From positions 1 through 35,291 of the forward strand of contig CAMCUQ010000018.1 of assembly GCA_945878775.1 (NCBI GenBank): a DNA stretch of 35,291 nt. Direction: 5' to 3'. Under the pieces are notes generated by a model. It had not been told where the DNA came from. It did not search any database and saw only the letters and a list, made by a program, of their open reading frames with translations. Below, piece by piece: positions 32,644-35,291 of the stretch (positions within the stretch are counted from its first letter, which is position 1; the number at the start of each line of letters is the position of its first letter). The position numbers were made by a program, and so were the translations under genes. The DNA is from Chthonomonas calidirosea (GTDB taxonomy: Bacteria; Armatimonadota; Chthonomonadetes; Chthonomonadales; Chthonomonadaceae).

Positions 32644-35082
32644 ATGCGAAAGCGCACTTTGAGTGGAATACTTTTGAGCCTATTGGCACTGACTAGCGGA
32701 GCGAGCGCACAGACGCGCCTGCAAATTCTGCCCCCCAGTATTATATTGAAGGGGAATCGTGCGACACAACGTCTGCTTGTAGAGGCAGCGACCTCTGGGA
32801 AGTACACGGAGGACTGTACAGCCAAAGCGGTCTTTACTGTCTCTCCACCTCAGATCGTGCAGATCGACAAGCATGGGACAATTCATGCTCTGCATGATGG
32901 AACCGCAACGGTATCTGCAAAAGTCGGAAGCAGTGTTGTGACCACAAAGGTAGTTGTGACCGGAACACAAAAGCCATTCCAATGGAGTTTTCGGAACCAT
33001 GTTCTGCCTGTTCTCACAAAGTCGGCTTGTAATTCGGGAGCGTGCCATGGGGCAGCGGCGGGTAAAGGAGGGCTGAAACTGACTCTGCGCGGCTATGACC
33101 CAGAAGCCGACTATAAAGTGCTGACGCGGCAAGCGAATGGCAGGCGCGTTGTAGCGGGAGAACCAGACCAGAGCCTATTACTTCTCAAGCCAACGATGGA
33201 GATCGGACATGGGGGTGGAAAGCGGATCGACAAGGCATCACCAGACTACACCCTTGTATCAGAGTGGATAAAGAGCGGAGGGGGGCGTCCACGCCTCACC
33301 GATCCGATGCCCAAGGTTTTGGAGGTCTTTCCAGAATCGGCACAGCTGTCTCAAGGTGCGACACAGCAGATTCTGGTGCGGGCACGCTATTCAGATGGTC
33401 ACTCGGAAGATGTCACCCGATGGGTCAAGTTTGGGACGAGCGATAGTAGTGTTGCGACAGTCGATGACGAGGGGCGTGTGAAGGTGACTGGAGTGGGAGA
33501 GACCGCGATCACCATCTGGTTTTCCAGTCGAGTGGCGTTTGCCAGAGTTCTCCAACCCTATGCAAATAAGGTCACTACACAGCAGTTTGCCCTCTCTCCT
33601 CGCGTCAATTTTATCGACGATCTCATTCTGCGCCGATTGGAGGCTCTGCGAATTCCCCCCTCCATGCCGTGTACCGATGATGTATTCTTACGCCGTGCGT
33701 TTTTGGATACCTGCGGGATCCTTCCGCCCCTCGAAGAGACGGAGCGTTTTCTTGCCGACACCAACCCCAATAAGCGCAAAAACCTAATCGAATCGCTCTT
33801 GGCGCGTCCAGAGTTTGTGGATTACTGGACGTACAAGTGGAGCGATCTACTTCTGGTAAGTAGCAAAAAACTCTCAGGCGGGGGATTGGCAAGCTTTTCG
33901 GGCTGGGTTCGGAAGAGTGTACAGGAGAACAAGCCTTGGGATCGCTTTGTGCGCGAAATCCTGACCGCACAGGGAAGCACACTGGAGAATGGAGCCGCGA
34001 ACTTCTTTGTTCTTCACAAAGAGCCTCTCGAGCTAATGGAGACCACAACACAGGCATTTATGGGCATGTCGCTTACCTGTGCGCGTTGCCATAATCACCC
34101 GTTGGAGAAGTGGACACAGCGCGACTACTATCAGATGGCGAATCTGCTCTCCCGTGTGCGCCTCAAGAACGGAGAACGGGACGGTGAAGTGTTGGTTTTG
34201 GCGACAACAGACGGCGAGATAAACCACCCCCGCCTTGGAATTGCTCTGCCTCCTCGCCCCCTTGAGGGCAAAGAGATCGCCCTTGCTAGCACCCAAGACC
34301 GCCGTGAGGCATTGGTAGAGTGGCTGACTTCTGGGGAGAACCCCTACTTCGCAAAGGCACTGGTCAACCGGGTGTGGCGTAACTTTATGGGACGAGGTAT
34401 CGTGGAGGCGGAGGACGATCTACGCCTCACAAATCCGCCCTCAAACCCGGAACTGTTGGAGACTTTGGCGCAAGATTTTGGGAAGCATGGCTACGATGTG
34501 AAGTACCTTATTCGGACTATTCTCTCCTCAAATGCCTATCAACGCGCCTCTATCCCAAACGCTGGGAACACCAAAGAGGATCGCTACTATTCGCGCTATT
34601 TTGTGCGCCGCCTCTCTGCGGAAGTCATTCTGGATGCCGTTTCTCAAGTGGCAGGGGTTCCAACAGATTTCACGGGCTATGGGAAGGGAACGCGTGCGCT
34701 TCAGTTACCCGATTCGCAGGTGGCTTCCTACTTCCTGACCACCTTTGGGCGCCCGGAGCGAAATCAGACCTGCGCCTGTGAGCGTCAGCAAGAGCCAAAT
34801 ATCGCGCAGGCACTTCACCTCTCGAATGGCGACACCGTGAACGATAAACTACGGGCAGCAGGTGGCATGATCGATCAGTGGCTGGATCAGAAAATGACGG
34901 GAGAGCAGATAGTGCGCCGCCTCTATCTCTCCGCCCTCTGCCGACTTCCCACTGCACGCGAGCAGGAGAAGCTGTTACCGCTCTTGGCCGAGCAATCGCA
35001 GGATCGTGCTACGCGCAGGATGCTTCTGGAAGACCTGTTTTGGTCTGTAATAACGAGCAAAGAGTTTCTGTTTAACCACTAA
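32644..35082 (+). CDS. DUF1549/DUF1553 protein with Ig-like domains and two heme-c-like motifs
   Basis: 812 residues from the ATG at 32644 (AGAGGTAGAGGA just upstream); the frame is open from 32611 but the later start gives a clean signal peptide (1-22). Order: Big_2-like domain (about 25-107), a cytochrome-like segment with CX4CH at 129-135 (CNSGACH), a second Big_2-like domain (about 226-305), DUF1549 (about 322-530) with CARCH at 479-483, and DUF1553 (about 565-810). These large exported proteins abound in Planctomycetota and related phyla and are usually followed by a DUF1501 gene, thought to work with them in breakdown of sulfated or complex polysaccharide. No DUF1501 gene follows here; only 209 bases remain. 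Confidence 0.88.
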   Translation: MRKRTLSGILLSLLALTSGASAQTRLQILPPSIILKGNRATQRLLVEAATSGKYTEDCTAKAVFTVSPPQIVQIDKHGTIHALHDGTATVSAKVGSSVVTTKVVVTGTQKPFQWSFRNHVLPVLTKSACNSGACHGAAAGKGGLKLTLRGYDPEADYKVLTRQANGRRVVAGEPDQSLLLLKPTMEIGHGGGKRIDKASPDYTLVSEWIKSGGGRPRLTDPMPKVLEVFPESAQLSQGATQQILVRARYSDGHSEDVTRWVKFGTSDSSVATVDDEGRVKVTGVGETAITIWFSSRVAFARVLQPYANKVTTQQFALSPRVNFIDDLILRRLEALRIPPSMPCTDDVFLRRAFLDTCGILPPLEETERFLADTNPNKRKNLIESLLARPEFVDYWTYKWSDLLLVSSKKLSGGGLASFSGWVRKSVQENKPWDRFVREILTAQGSTLENGAANFFVLHKEPLELMETTTQAFMGMSLTCARCHNHPLEKWTQRDYYQMANLLSRVRLKNGERDGEVLVLATTDGEINHPRLGIALPPRPLEGKEIALASTQDRREALVEWLTSGENPYFAKALVNRVWRNFMGRGIVEAEDDLRLTNPPSNPELLETLAQDFGKHGYDVKYLIRTILSSNAYQRASIPNAGNTKEDRYYSRYFVRRLSAEVILDAVSQVAGVPTDFTGYGKGTRALQLPDSQVASYFLTTFGRPERNQTCACERQQEPNIAQALHLSNGDTVNDKLRAAGGMIDQWLDQKMTGEQIVRRLYLSALCRLPTAREQEKLLPLLAEQSQDRATRRMLLEDLFWSVITSKEFLFNH

Positions 35083-35241
35083 AGTGAGCTAAGAACCTAT
35101 CACAATAGGCAGATTGTTGAGAGAGGAAAGCCTCTAATTAAGAGAGGGTTGGTCATAAATGAATTTGACCGCGCAAGAGGAAACCTGCGCGGTCACCTCC
35201 GAATTATAAAGTTGCGAAAATCCATAACCGGAGGCAACTTT
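35083..35241 (+). promoter_or_regulatory. Structured leader upstream of the last gene
   Basis: A 9-bp perfect stem GACCGCGCA/TGCGCGGTC (35167-35175 with 35186-35194) is followed by CCTCCG (35196-35201), able to pair with the ribosome-binding region CGGAGG (35229-35234), and ATAAAGTTGC (35206-35215), able to pair with GCAACTTTAT (35234-35243), which covers the start codon. Either of the last two pairings would hide the initiation site; they share G35234 and cannot both form fully. Shorter hairpins (CCTAT-CACA-ATAGG, AGAGG-AAAG-CCTCT) follow the DUF1553 stop. Confidence 0.5.
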
Positions 35242-35291
35242 ATGATACCCAAAGAATCTCTGTTGGTGTGCTTGGTCAAATTGGTCGACCA
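35242..35291 (+). CDS. Start of an unidentified gene, possibly a transposase (cut by window edge)
   Basis: ATG 35242 follows GGAGG by seven bases and reads MIPKESLLVCLVKLVDH to the window end. Seventeen residues are too few to assign a family; the opening helix is compatible with DDE transposases, and the surrounding inverted repeats fit an insertion-sequence leader. Alternatively it is an ordinary gene next to the DUF1553 gene. Confidence 0.4.
   Translation, partial: MIPKESLLVCLVKLVD

Noticed and set aside
35196-35243. A true H-type pseudoknot from the two pairings before the last gene
   Set aside because: The 3' strands are directly adjacent and share one base, leaving no loop to cross the first stem, so competing hairpins are more realistic.

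Overview
The window looks like chromosomal DNA from a diderm (outer-membrane) heterotrophic bacterium of moderate GC. The best guess is Armatimonadota or a relative. This is inferred from the mix of genes: a Tat-exported Gfo/Idh/MocA protein, a fused DUF1549/DUF1553 protein with cytochrome-like heme motifs, a BBP2-type outer-membrane barrel, a secreted LolA-like protein and a kinase-FecR fusion. Planctomycetota or Acidobacteriota relatives cannot be excluded. No rRNA, tRNA or CRISPR array was seen. Both edges are cut: the left edge holds the start of an IS630-family transposase (minus strand), the right edge the first 17 codons of an unidentified, possibly transposase, gene behind an unusually structured leader.

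Layout. 592-6149 (+) is a tight run: a short-chain dehydrogenase and an FAD-linked oxidase that resemble the DprE2/DprE1 epimerase pair, then rimO, a GNAT acetyltransferase (TTG start) and a membrane-anchored double-redoxin protein, closed by a strong terminator. 6211-9687 (-) carries an M2/M3-type zinc peptidase, an exported cyclophilin and a Gfo/Idh/MocA oxidoreductase. An MFS exporter (9889-11145, +) converges on a DHDPS-family aldolase plus an exported esterase (11131-12995, -), and the 3' ends overlap inside a 15-bp perfect inverted repeat.

13255-19942 (+) is a nitrogen-acquisition block: a near-consensus sigma-70 promoter, a leader of about 330 nt, a BBP2-like porin, a CPA2 cation/proton antiporter, an AmtB ammonium channel and type I glutamine synthetase, ended by a textbook terminator. 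No PII gene is next to amtB. A plausible reading is passage through the porin, inner-membrane uptake by AmtB and assimilation by GlnA.

20029-23355 is the most rearranged part: a Tat-exported Gfo/Idh/MocA protein, a probably frameshifted small gene, a lipoprotein serine hydrolase of the beta-lactamase class C fold and, tail to tail with it, a Uma2-family gene whose C-terminal part has been replaced. 23379-26300 (-) holds a methyltransferase and a degenerate kinase-FecR membrane protein. 26458-27438 (+) is a secreted coiled-coil protein.

27504-32478 (-) is a housekeeping block: ferredoxin, PduO-type cobalamin adenosyltransferase, LolA-like protein, radC, comB and hflX. The window ends with the 812-residue DUF1549/DUF1553 protein (32644-35082, +), whose usual DUF1501 partner is not in view.
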